A stretch of 64,000 bases of DNA from Pseudomonas allokribbensis (GCF_014863605.1 NZ_CP062252.1:248001-312000); one strand, 5' to 3'; shown: positions 1 through 7,867, counted from the stretch's first letter. Made by a program: numbers and translations. The notes: generated from the letters alone by a model not told the origin.

Positions 1-449
1 CGTTCAACGACGTTAGTTACCTCTCGTACAAAGACGCGCCGTGCCCGCCGGAAGTCAGCCTGGCACCGGGGGCTCCGGCCTCTTGCGACCTCAGTGGACA
101 TCAGGTCGTCGGTGCCTCGAAATGGATCGGCAATGCCAACGGCAAATACGAATGGAATCTGGCCAACGGGCTGCAACCTTACGTCACCGGCAGCTACGCA
201 TTCCGCTCCAAAGCGGTGGGCACCGTCGAGGATTCCGACTACGGCCAGATCCCGAGTTACGCGGTGGTCAATCTCTCCACCGGCCTGCGCGGTGATTTCA
301 ATCAGGGCCAGTGGGACGTCTCGCTGTGGCTGAAAAACGCCTTCGACAAAACCTACTACACGACCCTGTGGACCGGCGGCAACGGCGGTTATGAAGGCCT
401 GCTCGGCACGCCGCGCACCCTCGGCGTCACCGGTCGCTACGACTTCTGA
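1..449 (+). CDS. TonB-dependent receptor, C-terminal part (5' end outside window)
   Basis: Open reading frame entering from the left edge (first full codon at position 3) and ending in TGA at 447-449; 148 residues are visible. The text shows alternating beta strands of an outer-membrane barrel, a strand reading WLKNAFDKTYY near the end (the usual NxFDKxY motif of the last strands of TonB-dependent receptors), and a terminal Phe, which is the barrel-assembly signal. It would bind and import a substrate across the outer membrane using TonB energy. It sits 23 bases upstream of an arylsulfotransferase and close to a tonB-exbB-exbD unit, so an organosulfur or sulfate-ester substrate is a reasonable inference, but the substrate cannot be read from this fragment. 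The plug domain and signal peptide lie outside the window. Confidence 0.85.
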   Translation, partial: FNDVSYLSYKDAPCPPEVSLAPGAPASCDLSGHQVVGASKWIGNANGKYEWNLANGLQPYVTGSYAFRSKAVGTVEDSDYGQIPSYAVVNLSTGLRGDFNQGQWDVSLWLKNAFDKTYYTTLWTGGNGGYEGLLGTPRTLGVTGRYDF

Positions 450-472
450 TCGATCCTTCAAGGAGCTGCATC

Positions 473-1816
473 ATGTTGCGCATCAAAACCGCTTTACCGG
501 TGTTGTTGTCCGGCGCAGTGCTCAGTGCCGGAGCGCTCGCCGCGCCCAGCGTCTATCCCACAGGCGTCACCCGATACGACCCGGCCAAGGCCTTCAACCA
601 ATATGTGATCTTCAGTGGTGCCGACAAGCAGACGCACCTGATCGACATGAACGGCAACGAAGTGAAGAGCTGGCCTCAGGCCGGTTTCCCGTCAGCAGTC
701 ATCGACCCGAAACTGGTCGGTGGTGAGCGCGGTCACGTCCTGCTGCAACTGAGCGACAAGGATCCGGGCAAGCTCGGTTCCGCCGGTAACGGCCTGGGTA
801 ATCAGAGTGTCGGCGAGCTGGACTGGAACGGCAAAGTCGTCTGGCAGTGGGGCGACAAGGCACCCGGTGGCGCTGCGCAACAGCATCACGACCAGCGTCG
901 CCTGAGCAACGGCAACACCGTGGTGCTGGCGAACAAGGTGCACAAGGTCAAAGGCTTCAAAGTGCCCGAGGTGATCGACGATGCGATCTATGAAGTCAGC
1001 CCCGCAGGCGAGGTGAAATGGCAGTGGCTGGCGTCGGATCACTTGAACGAATTCGGTTTCACTGCCGAGCAATTGAAGCTGGTGCGTGCCAGTGAAAATC
1101 CGGATTACCTGCACATCAACAACCTCAGCCTGGTCGGGCCGAACAAATGGTTTGATGCAGGCGACAAGCGCTTCAATCCGGACAATCTGCTGCTCGACTC
1201 ACGCAACGCCAATTTCATCGCCATCATCGACAAACACAGCGGCAAAGTGGTCTGGCGCCTGGGGCCGAACCTGCCGCTGGCCAACCCGAAAACCGCGCAG
1301 AAAATACCGCGCCCGGTGGACCAGTTCGTCGGTCAGCATGATGCGCACATCATCCCGGCCGGGCTGCCTGGCGCCGGCAATCTGCTGGTGTTCGACAACC
1401 AGGGTTCGGCGGGTTATCCCAACGTCACGCTGGGGCTGATTTCCGGCTCGCGGGTGCTGGAAATCGACCCGGTGAAAAACGAAATCGTCTGGCAGTACAG
1501 CGCCGCCAATTCGAAGCAGCCGGGGTGGGCGTTCTACAGCTCGTTCATCAGCAGCGCGCGGCGTTTGCCCAACGGCAACACGTTGATCGACGAGGGCATG
1601 AACGGGCGGTTTTTCCAGGTAACGGCCAGCGGTGAAAACGTCTGGGAATACGTCAGCCCTTATCTGGGCAAGGCGCCAGGCAGCGATGCGATCAGCAACT
1701 GGGTGTATCGAGCACTGCCTGTGAGTTATGACTGGGTACCGGCCGGAACGCCGCGTTCGGAGACGGCAGTGATTGCGCCGGTAGTCGGTGTGCAACAGAC
1801 CAACGCCAGCCGTTAG
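473..1816 (+). CDS. Periplasmic arylsulfotransferase (ASST family)
   Basis: 447 residues. An N-terminal signal peptide (hydrophobic 8-23, AxA cleavage before Ala24) sends it to the periplasm. The body has the repeated blade motifs of the ASST beta-propeller: GELDWNGKVVWQW, SNGNTVVLANK, GEVKWQWL, HSGKVVWRLG, NGNTLIDEG, ENVWEY. His-rich conserved segments (QQHHDQRR, DYLHINNL, GQHDAHI) are the likely active-site face. The family moves sulfate groups between phenolic sulfate esters and phenols without PAPS. A ribosome site (AAGGAG) precedes the ATG. The gene follows a TonB-dependent receptor by 23 bases and is probably cotranscribed with it, which fits uptake and processing of aromatic sulfate esters as a sulfur source. 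Family call is firm; the exact donor and acceptor are unknown. Confidence 0.8.
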   Translation: MLRIKTALPVLLSGAVLSAGALAAPSVYPTGVTRYDPAKAFNQYVIFSGADKQTHLIDMNGNEVKSWPQAGFPSAVIDPKLVGGERGHVLLQLSDKDPGKLGSAGNGLGNQSVGELDWNGKVVWQWGDKAPGGAAQQHHDQRRLSNGNTVVLANKVHKVKGFKVPEVIDDAIYEVSPAGEVKWQWLASDHLNEFGFTAEQLKLVRASENPDYLHINNLSLVGPNKWFDAGDKRFNPDNLLLDSRNANFIAIIDKHSGKVVWRLGPNLPLANPKTAQKIPRPVDQFVGQHDAHIIPAGLPGAGNLLVFDNQGSAGYPNVTLGLISGSRVLEIDPVKNEIVWQYSAANSKQPGWAFYSSFISSARRLPNGNTLIDEGMNGRFFQVTASGENVWEYVSPYLGKAPGSDAISNWVYRALPVSYDWVPAGTPRSETAVIAPVVGVQQTNASR

Positions 1817-2005
1817 TTTAAATGCTATTAACACTCTTCAGATTCGAAATAAGTTATGAGCGACATGAATAGTGCATATAGCAATATCGTTGAAAAGTCG
1901 CGTGGACAATAAGTAAATGTCCAACCATCCTGAGTGTCGTGAGTTTCCAGGAGGAAACTTGCTCTCATCGGAAGACACTTATCCAACGATAAAGGAAATC
2001 TCGTT

Positions 2006-2332
2006 ATGTCGAGCATTAATGGCAACTATGTAAACGCTAACGCTGGCGCCAAACTGACGATTACCGATGGCAACGACTCCAACGGCACCTTCAGCGGCAA
2101 ATTCAGCCAGAACGGCGTGAACTACGACATCGCGTACGGTCACTACCACTTCCAGAACAGCACCGGGCAGCCTACGATCATTACTTTCGCGGCTCTGAAT
2201 GACGGCACTGGCTATCAGTCCTGGACCCTGTTCTCGCCGGATCACAACTACTCGAAAGTTCGTGCGGTGGGTTCACGCACCAACTTTGACGGTGATGTAG
2301 TCGGTCTGGCCGGGGAGTTTGTGAAACAATAA
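2006..2332 (+). CDS. Small avidin-like beta-barrel protein (candidate)
   Basis: 108 residues, no signal peptide, preceded by AAGGAA eight bases before the ATG and followed by a strong terminator, so it looks monocistronic. The sequence is glycine- and beta-rich. Read against avidin from memory, several landmarks fall in order: GNYVN at 6-10 (avidin GKWTN), KLTIT at 16-20, GTFSGKF at 27-33 (GEFTGTY), a Gly nine residues before QPT at 55-57, SWTLF at 72-76 (MWLL), and VRAVGSRTNF at 85-94 (ATRVGINIFT). The first Trp is Tyr here, one hairpin before the last strands is missing, and only one Trp remains, so biotin binding is doubtful. The alternative is an unrelated small beta-sandwich. Gene reality is likely; family assignment is by eye only. 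Confidence 0.55.
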   Translation: MSSINGNYVNANAGAKLTITDGNDSNGTFSGKFSQNGVNYDIAYGHYHFQNSTGQPTIITFAALNDGTGYQSWTLFSPDHNYSKVRAVGSRTNFDGDVVGLAGEFVKQ

Positions 2333-2348
2333 GAAATTCTGTAAGTCG

Positions 2349-2386
2349 AAGGCCGATGCATTAAACATGCATCGGCCTTTTTATTT
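2349..2386 (+). terminator. Rho-independent terminator after the avidin-like gene
   Basis: A perfect 13-bp stem (2349-2361 with 2367-2379) and a 5-base loop are followed by a T-rich tract at 2378-2386. It lies 16 bases after the stop codon and closes this single-gene unit. Confidence 0.9.
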
Positions 2387-2711
2387 GCCTCTTGAAAAGT
2401 TCGTCAACTATCACCTTGGTATTAGTTGTCACTGAATGCCGGGGCGTCGATAACCCGATGCCTTGGATGAATACTTTTTATGCCGGGAAAGCATGTCGAT
2501 TCTGGCGAATCGCTGGAAGCCTTGCGGGCCGTGGCTTTGGCGGAAATGACCGTTTTTTATATTCCATAAACATCTATCCATAACATGAAAGATTACTTTC
2601 GGAGATAAGCCTCTAGCCCAATGATTAACCCATCGATCACGCCGTGGGGGATTCAACAAGCGGCGCATCGGCTACGCGAAAAAACGCAAAGAGACCGCAG
2701 GGAGTAAATCA
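2387..2711. other. Intergenic region upstream of tonB
   Basis: About 325 bases without a convincing gene. The middle (2555-2600) is AT-rich and may hold the tonB promoter. I looked for a 19-bp Fur box and did not find a clear one, which is notable for a tonB operon. The ribosome site of tonB (GGGAG at 2699-2703) is at the right end. Confidence 0.5.
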
Positions 2712-3524
2712 ATGGGCAATGTCCAGACCGCCGCCAGTGCACAGGAGGTGCTGTGGCGCCAGGCGCCGAGCGGCGAGTTGGTCGATCTCGGCCGGCCCCA
2801 TCGTGTGCCGTTGGGGCAACTGCGTTTGCAGCGCGCGCCCAAGGGCATTCTGAGCCGCCGCGAAACGATTCTGCTCGGCGTTCTGGCGCTGGTGGTACAT
2901 GGCGCGGTGATCTACTGGATCAATCAGCATCCGACACCGGCGCTGCCGATCGTGCCGCCGGAAATTCCACCGATGACCATCGAGTTTTCGCGCCCGGCAC
3001 CACCGGCACCACCTGTGGTTGTACCGCCGCCACCGGCACCTGTGGTCGAGCCACCGCCACCGGTGGAAGACGAACTGGCAACCAAGCCACCACCAAAACC
3101 GAAGCCGATTCCCAAGCCGAAACCGGTCGCCAAACCCGAACCAAAACCGGCTCCCAAAGCCGTCGAGCAACCCCCGGCTCCGCCACAACCGGCGGCCCCG
3201 GTCGCCGCACCAGCGCCACCTGCACCACCGGCGCCTGCTCCGGTGACCCCGGCCTCGGCCAACGCCGCGTACCTGAAGAACCCGGCGCCGGAATATCCGT
3301 CGCTGGCCCAGCGTCGCGGTTGGGAAGGCACGGTGTTGCTCCGGGTACACGTACTGGCCAGCGGCAAGCCGGGCGAGATCCAGATTCAGAAAAGCAGTGG
3401 CCGGCAACAGCTCGACGACGCGGCGCTGGACGCCGTGAAGCGCTGGAGCTTCGTGCCGGCCAAGCAGGGTGATGTCGCCCAGGACGGCTGGGTCAGCGTG
3501 CCCATCGATTTCAAGATTCATTAA
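2712..3524 (+). CDS. tonB: Energy transducer TonB
   Basis: 270 residues. A cytoplasmic N-terminal extension of about 50 residues comes first, then one membrane anchor (about 54-71, ILLGVLALVVHGAVIYWI, with the conserved His of TonB anchors). A periplasmic spacer rich in Pro-Pro, Pro-Lys and Ala-Pro (about 74-180) follows, and a C-terminal TonB domain (about 190-270) with PEYPSLAQRRGWEGTV and the terminal strand VPIDFKI. It couples the proton-motive force to outer-membrane receptors together with ExbB and ExbD, which follow directly. The N-terminal extension before the anchor is a known feature of some Pseudomonas TonB proteins. A GGGAG ribosome site supports the ATG at 2712. Its position between sulfur-related genes and two receptors suggests it may serve sulfur-compound uptake, but TonB proteins are often shared. 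Confidence 0.95.
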   Translation: MGNVQTAASAQEVLWRQAPSGELVDLGRPHRVPLGQLRLQRAPKGILSRRETILLGVLALVVHGAVIYWINQHPTPALPIVPPEIPPMTIEFSRPAPPAPPVVVPPPPAPVVEPPPPVEDELATKPPPKPKPIPKPKPVAKPEPKPAPKAVEQPPAPPQPAAPVAAPAPPAPPAPAPVTPASANAAYLKNPAPEYPSLAQRRGWEGTVLLRVHVLASGKPGEIQIQKSSGRQQLDDAALDAVKRWSFVPAKQGDVAQDGWVSVPIDFKIH

Positions 3525-3569
3525 ACCGAAACCAATTTCGCGCTAAACGTTTACACGAGGGAACACATC

Positions 3570-4295
3570 ATGACGTTACTGGCATCTCCACTGGAATCCA
3601 TCGAAAGCGCGGTGATCTGGCTGCTGGTGGTCTTCTCTGTCGCCACCTGGGGCCTGGCATTGCTCAAGGCTGTGCAGTTCGGCCGGTTGAAGGCGCAGGA
3701 TCGCAAATTTCACAAGCGCTTCTGGGCGGCGTCGAGTCTGGACTCCGCCGCCGAGTTGAGCGAAACCCAGCCCGGCGCGGCAGCGCGGGTGGCACAGGCC
3801 GGTTATGCGGCGATTCAAGTGGGCGAGGCGCCGCAGGCCAATGACCTGAGCCAGGCGATCAACCATCAGGATCGCCTCGAACGTGCCTTGCGTCAGCAGA
3901 TCGTCCGCGAGCGTCGTTCGCTGGAAACCGGTCTGGCGGTGGTTGCGAGTATTGGCAGTACCTCGCCGTTCATTGGTCTGTTCGGCACGGTGTGGGGAAT
4001 CATGGAAGCGTTGAAAGGCATCAGCGCGGCAGGCTCGGCGAGTCTGGAAACGGTCGCAGGTCCCATCGGTGCAGCGCTGGTCGCCACCGGGGTGGGGATC
4101 GCGGTCGCGGTGCCGGCGGTGCTGGTTTACAACTACTTTTTGCGTCGTCTGAAACTGACGGCGGCGGACCTGGACGACTTTGCCCACGACTTCTACAGCC
4201 TGGCGCAAAAGAGTTCGTTCCGCGTGCTGATCCACCCGACCGCGCACAAGGCTGCGGCCCAGGGCAACGCAACAAAAGTGAAGGAGGCGTCCTGA
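3570..4295 (+). CDS. exbB: Proton channel subunit ExbB
   Basis: 241 residues, MotA/TolQ/ExbB proton-channel family. A first membrane segment lies near residues 13-32, a long cytoplasmic loop follows, and two more segments sit at about 130-155 (including the family motif GLFGTVWGIMEAL) and 170-192 (GAALVATGVGIAVAVPAV). With ExbD it forms the inner-membrane motor that energises TonB. The start is 45 bases after tonB and has GAGGGAA upstream; exbD starts 2 bases after the stop, so the three are one operon. Confidence 0.95.
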   Translation: MTLLASPLESIESAVIWLLVVFSVATWGLALLKAVQFGRLKAQDRKFHKRFWAASSLDSAAELSETQPGAAARVAQAGYAAIQVGEAPQANDLSQAINHQDRLERALRQQIVRERRSLETGLAVVASIGSTSPFIGLFGTVWGIMEALKGISAAGSASLETVAGPIGAALVATGVGIAVAVPAVLVYNYFLRRLKLTAADLDDFAHDFYSLAQKSSFRVLIHPTAHKAAAQGNATKVKEAS

Positions 4296-4296
4296 T

Positions 4297-4698
4297 ATGG
4301 CCTTCTCCACGCAAGACAGCGACGAGGTGCTGAGCGAGATCAACGTGACGCCGCTGGTCGACGTGATGCTGGTGCTGCTGGTGGTGTTCATCGTCACCGC
4401 GCCGCTGCTGACCAACGCGATACCGATCAACCTGCCGAAGACCGAAGCGGTGGCGCCGGTCGAGCAGAAAGACCCGTTGGTGGTGAGCATCGACGGTGCG
4501 GGAAAACTGTTTATCAACAAGGACGAAATCCAGCCGGACCTGCTGGAGTTCAACCTCAAGTCGGCCAAGGCCAAGGACCCGGAAGTGCGCGTGCAATTGC
4601 AGGCTGACGACGGGGTGAATTACGGCGAAGTGGCGCGAGCCATGGCTTCGATTGAGCGGGCGGGCATCACCAAACTGTCGGTGATCACTGCACGATAA
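4297..4698 (+). CDS. exbD: TonB-system motor subunit ExbD
   Basis: 133 residues. A short cytoplasmic N-terminus with EINVTPLVDVMLVLLVVF (about 13-30) carries the single membrane helix and its conserved Asp (in PLVD), the proton-carrying residue of ExbD/TolR. The rest is periplasmic. A full ribosome site (AAGGAGG, 4281-4287) lies inside the end of exbB, giving tight coupling. The operon ends in a terminator at 4716-4752. Confidence 0.95.
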   Translation: MAFSTQDSDEVLSEINVTPLVDVMLVLLVVFIVTAPLLTNAIPINLPKTEAVAPVEQKDPLVVSIDGAGKLFINKDEIQPDLLEFNLKSAKAKDPEVRVQLQADDGVNYGEVARAMASIERAGITKLSVITAR

Positions 4699-4715
4699 GG
4701 GTTTCACGTTTTTCC

Positions 4716-4752
4716 GGGGCCGTCTCCTTGGCAGGGTGCGGCCCCTTTTTTT
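4716..4752 (+). terminator. Rho-independent terminator of tonB-exbB-exbD
   Basis: A 6-bp GC stem (4716-4721 with 4740-4745) with an 18-base loop and seven T residues (4746-4752), 17 bases after the exbD stop. Confidence 0.8.
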
Positions 4753-4759
4753 GCCTGAG

Positions 4760-4845
4760 GATTTATATTCTTTTCAGGTCTTAATAAATAGCTTCTTATT
4801 CCTTAACGAATATAAATCCCGTCCCTATACTCCTTCAGGAACAGA
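4760..4845 (+). promoter_or_regulatory. AT-rich promoter region with a TTATTCCTTA motif
   Basis: About 85 AT-rich bases in a GC-rich neighbourhood, upstream of the hydrolase gene at 4868. It contains TTATTCCTTAACGAATATAA, which resembles the TATTCC-type core of CysB sites as I recall them from enterobacteria. CysB control is inferred and untested. No unambiguous -35/-10 pair was assigned. Confidence 0.4.
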
Positions 4846-4867
4846 CACGACGCAGGAGAGCTCCCCC

Positions 4868-5449
4868 ATGCGCAACGAATCAATCCGCTATCTGATTGTG
4901 CCGGGCTGGCAAGGATCGCCAGAAGATCATTGGCAAAGCCACTGGCAGAACAGCCTGCCGAACAGCGCGCGGGTGGAGCAGGCCGACTGGCTGACGCCGC
5001 GTCGTGAAGACTGGGTCGCGGCGCTGGCCGAGGCGATTGCCGCCGACAGCACGCCGGTGATCCTGATCGCTCACAGCCTGGGTTGCATCACCGTGGCGCA
5101 CTGGGCGGCCACCGCGCCGTTGCAGCATTTGCGTCAGGTGCGCGGTGCGCTGCTGGTCGCGCCTGCGGATGTGGAGCGTCCGGCCTGCGTGCCGGCACTG
5201 CGCAATTTCGCACCGATCCCGACCGATCTGCTGCCGTTCCCGAGCCAGGTCGTCAGCTCCGACAACGACGCCGCCGTCAGTGCGCCGCGTGCCTTGGAGC
5301 TGGCACGCAACTGGGGCGCCGAGGCGGGAATTCTCGCGGGTGCCGGCCATATCAACGTGAAGTCCGGGCATCAACGCTGGGAGCAGGGATTCGCTTATCT
5401 GTATCGCCTGCAAAACCGCATGGAACACCACGCCCGGCGTCGTGCCTGA
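4868..5449 (+). CDS. RBBP9/YdeN-type serine hydrolase
   Basis: 193 residues, the usual size of the RBBP9/YdeN alpha/beta-hydrolase family. YLIVPGWQGSPEDHWQ at the N-terminus is the family signature. A catalytic triad can be proposed: Ser70 in AHSLG, Asp132 or Asp134 in SSDND, His161 in GAGHIN. The start is taken at 4868 because AGGAG sits just upstream; longer readings of the frame run back over the terminator and AT-rich promoter. The cytoplasmic substrate is unknown. It lies 56 bases before a sigma54-activator-like gene, and I infer a shared transcript in sulfur starvation. Confidence 0.8.
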   Translation: MRNESIRYLIVPGWQGSPEDHWQSHWQNSLPNSARVEQADWLTPRREDWVAALAEAIAADSTPVILIAHSLGCITVAHWAATAPLQHLRQVRGALLVAPADVERPACVPALRNFAPIPTDLLPFPSQVVSSDNDAAVSAPRALELARNWGAEAGILAGAGHINVKSGHQRWEQGFAYLYRLQNRMEHHARRRA

Positions 5450-5505
5450 CCATTTTTATTTTTTCAGCGCCCCCGTCTCCCGGCGATTTGGGGCGGGAGT
5501 CTGCC

Positions 5506-6438
5506 ATGAGTTTCGAAACCTTCGGTCAGCCGTTGCTGACCTTTCCCGATGCGGAAAAAAGTCCCCTGAGCATTCGCGCGAAGGCGCTGGTGTTCGTCGA
5601 TCCACGCTCGCGCCAGCTGCGCGAGGAAATGGCCCAACTCGCACCGCGCTCGATTTCGGTGTTGATTCGCGGCGAGACCGGCACCGGCAAGGAATTGCTC
5701 GCCCGCCATATCCACCGCGCCAGTGATCGCAGCGGCTTGTTTGTCTCGGTCAATTGCGGGGCGATCAGTCCGACGTATGCCGATGCCGAGTTGTTCGGCT
5801 ACGCCGCCGGCAGTTACAGCAGTTCGGCCAGCAGTCGCGCCGGCTGGTTCGGTTCGGCCAACGGCGGCACCTTGTACCTGGACGAAATCGGCGACCTGCC
5901 GTTGCCGATCCAGATCAAGTTGCTCGCCGCGCTGGAAAACCACGAAGTCACCCGCGTCGGTGCCCATCAACCGAGCCCGGTGGATGTGCGCCTGGTGGCG
6001 GCGACCAGCATCGATTTGGCGCAAGCGGTGGCGGCGGGGAAATTCCACGAGCGGCTCTATCACTATCTCAGCGAGGGGCATCTGGAACTGCCGGCGTTGC
6101 GCGCGCGGGTCGGCGACATTCTGTCGTTGGCCGAGTACTTCCTCGGCATCTACAGCCAGCGCCTGGATCTGCCGGTGCCGCTGATCAGCGAAGCGGCGCA
6201 GGAGGTGCTGGAGCAACACAGTTGGCCGGGCAACACCCGAGAGCTGGAAAACGTCATTCATTTTGCGTTGCTGGTGAGCACTGGCGAGGAAATTCTGCCA
6301 GAGCACCTGAACCTGCCCGAGGTGTCTGGGACGCTGGTTCAGATCGAACGTCAGGTGGCGAGCATCACTGCCAAAGGGACAGCCGAGGAACGTAAGGCAT
6401 TGAAAAAATTACTGTTGAGCCTGGGCGAGGCGTTGTAA
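5506..6438 (+). CDS. Sigma54-activator-like AAA+ protein, SfnR-related, without HTH
   Basis: 310 residues, essentially one AAA+ domain. Walker A is GETGTGKE (56-63), Walker B is TLYLDEIGDL (122-131), and the sensor/arginine region FHERLYHYLSEGHLELPALRAR and WPGNTRELEN are intact. Two parts are missing. The GAFTGA loop that touches sigma54 reads GSYSSS (102-107), losing the essential Thr. The C-terminus stops at a lysine-rich stretch with no Fis-type helix-turn-helix. There is also no N-terminal sensor domain. The start at 5506 follows GGGAG; upstream in-frame sequence is the previous gene in another frame. Close SfnR-type proteins control sulfone and sulfonate genes with RpoN. This one may be a co-regulator, or may act on another partner. 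ATP binding looks intact. Confidence 0.8.
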   Translation: MSFETFGQPLLTFPDAEKSPLSIRAKALVFVDPRSRQLREEMAQLAPRSISVLIRGETGTGKELLARHIHRASDRSGLFVSVNCGAISPTYADAELFGYAAGSYSSSASSRAGWFGSANGGTLYLDEIGDLPLPIQIKLLAALENHEVTRVGAHQPSPVDVRLVAATSIDLAQAVAAGKFHERLYHYLSEGHLELPALRARVGDILSLAEYFLGIYSQRLDLPVPLISEAAQEVLEQHSWPGNTRELENVIHFALLVSTGEEILPEHLNLPEVSGTLVQIERQVASITAKGTAEERKALKKLLLSLGEAL

Positions 6439-6465
6439 CCATTTTGTTCAACATGAACAAAATGG
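6439..6465. promoter_or_regulatory. Perfect 12-bp inverted repeat, candidate operator
   Basis: Arms CCATTTTGTTCA (6439-6450) and its exact reverse complement (6454-6465) are separated by 3 bases, immediately after the AAA+ gene stop and about 140 bases before the MetQ-type gene. The AT-rich arms and absence of a T tract argue against a terminator, so a binding site for a dimeric regulator is more likely. Confidence 0.5.
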
Positions 6466-6602
6466 AATATGAAGCTGAATAAACGTTATTGTCCGGGAAT
6501 AAAAAATCCCGGTATTGTCCGCTTCACGCCAGCAGTAGCACATCGCTGGCACACGTATTAATGCCGTCGTCGATGACGACCGATTTTCGATAAGGACACT
6601 GC

Positions 6603-7400
6603 ATGAAAAAGGTTCTGTTGTTTACCGCATTGGCGGCTGCTCTGACGGCTTCCCTGGCGCAGGCCGGCGAGAAACTGGTTGTCGCGGCGACCCCGGTTCC
6701 GCACGCCGAGATCCTCGAACTGATCAAACCGACCCTCGCCAAAGAAGGCGTGGATCTGGAAATCAAAGTCTTCACCGACTACGTACAGCCGAACGTACAG
6801 GTTGGCGAGAAGCGTCTGGACGCCAACTACTTCCAGACCCTGCCGTACCTGAACAGCTTCAACCAGGGCAAATACAAGGACGACAAAGCCAAGTACCTGG
6901 TGACCGTGCAAGGTGTGCACGTTGAACCGTTTGGCGGCTACTCGAGCAAGTACAAGACCCTGGCCGAGCTGCCGGACGGCGCCACCATCGCCATTCCGAA
7001 CGAAGGCAGCAACAGCGGTCGTGCACTGATCCTGCTGCAGAAGGCTGGCCTGATCGAACTGAAAGATCCGAAGAACGCCCTGGCCACGCCAAAAGACATC
7101 GCCAAGAACCCGCACAACTTCAAGTTCAAGGAACTGGAGTCGGCCCTGCTGCCGCGTGTTCTGAAAGAAGTCGACCTGGACATGATCAACACCAACTACG
7201 CGCTGGAAGCCAAGTTGAACCCGACCAAGGATGCTCTGGTGATCGAAGGTGCCGATTCGCCTTACGTGAACTTCCTGGTGGCCCGTGAGGACAACAAGAA
7301 CAGCGACGCGATCCAGAAGCTGGCCAAGGCCCTGACCAGCCCGGAAGTCAAAGCGTTCATCGAGAAGAAGTACAACGGCGCGGTACTGCCGGCGTTCTGA
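6603..7400 (+). CDS. MetQ/NlpA-family substrate-binding protein
   Basis: 265 residues. A signal peptide (hydrophobic core about 5-17, cleavage after AQA) has no lipobox Cys, so the protein is soluble in the periplasm. The mature part matches the NlpA family: VAATPVPHAEIL, VFTDYVQPNVQV, DANYFQTLPYL, IAIPNEGSNSGRALILL, VDLDMINTNYALEA. Members bind methionine or related sulfur compounds for an ABC importer. A ribosome site AAGGA (6591-6595) precedes the ATG and a terminator follows at 7429-7466, so it is a single-gene unit and its ABC partners are elsewhere, possibly the MetNI at 20.5-22.2 kb. A second paralogue lies at 22224-23033. Confidence 0.88.
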   Translation: MKKVLLFTALAAALTASLAQAGEKLVVAATPVPHAEILELIKPTLAKEGVDLEIKVFTDYVQPNVQVGEKRLDANYFQTLPYLNSFNQGKYKDDKAKYLVTVQGVHVEPFGGYSSKYKTLAELPDGATIAIPNEGSNSGRALILLQKAGLIELKDPKNALATPKDIAKNPHNFKFKELESALLPRVLKEVDLDMINTNYALEAKLNPTKDALVIEGADSPYVNFLVAREDNKNSDAIQKLAKALTSPEVKAFIEKKYNGAVLPAF

Positions 7401-7428
7401 TCTCAGCAACACAACCCCTTCAGGTATG

Positions 7429-7466
7429 AAAACGCCGATGGCCAGTGATGGTCATCGGCGTTTTTG
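7429..7466 (+). terminator. Rho-independent terminator
   Basis: A 12-bp stem (7429-7440 with 7453-7464), a 12-base loop and a T run at 7461-7465, placed 28 bases after the MetQ-type gene. Confidence 0.85.
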
Positions 7467-7492
7467 TGTGTGCGGGTGAGGGGTTTTTAAGC

Positions 7493-7585
7493 TCACGCTA
7501 TCCCGGTCTTCAACGCCCGGCGCAACGCCACCAACAATTTCACAATCTCATGCGGATCCAGTCGCTGCGGCACTTTTACGTCCAT
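7493..7585 (-). CDS. Possible 30-residue small protein
   Basis: A short frame starting ATG at 7585 with a good ribosome site (AAGGAAGAG) and ending in TGA. The peptide is MDVKVPQRLDPHEIVKLLVA at its start and would form one amphipathic helix rich in Leu and Arg. No family recognised. The strong ribosome site in an otherwise empty 467-base gap is the main support. It could also be chance. Confidence 0.4.
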   Translation of the reverse strand: MDVKVPQRLDPHEIVKLLVALRRALKTGIA

Positions 7586-7867
7586 GTTCTCTTCCTTGTT
7601 ATGGGGTTCGGCCGAGGGAGTCTGGCCAAAAGCTGTTCGTCCTTGGAGGGCCTTGATGAAAAAAAGATCCGTCCTACAGCGCTGGGGACAATAGCCTTCC
7701 TCCTCCTTCCCGGCAAACCCGTCGATTAGTTTTTTGTGTGATATCAATATGCTTTATCGGTATTTAAATTCTTCTTTTTATACCTTTAAAGTCGGTGCCT
7801 GCCGGACAGCTATCCGCTGCCCATGGACTGCACCACCGTCGCTTACCGAGCGGCGTCAGGATGTTTC
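7586..7867. other. Intergenic region with AT-rich promoter segment
   Basis: No convincing plus-strand gene. The last part (7730-7790) is strongly AT-rich, with runs such as TTTAAATTCTTCTTTTTATA. It is the likely promoter of the four-gene ABC transporter operon starting at 7868. Confidence 0.5.

Noticed and set aside
2560..2711. Fur box upstream of tonB
   Set aside because: I found no 19-bp match by eye beyond short AT-rich pieces.
5083..5505. 141-codon N-terminal extension of the AAA+ protein
   Set aside because: It overlaps the hydrolase gene in another frame and has no ribosome site, while 5506 has GGGAG.
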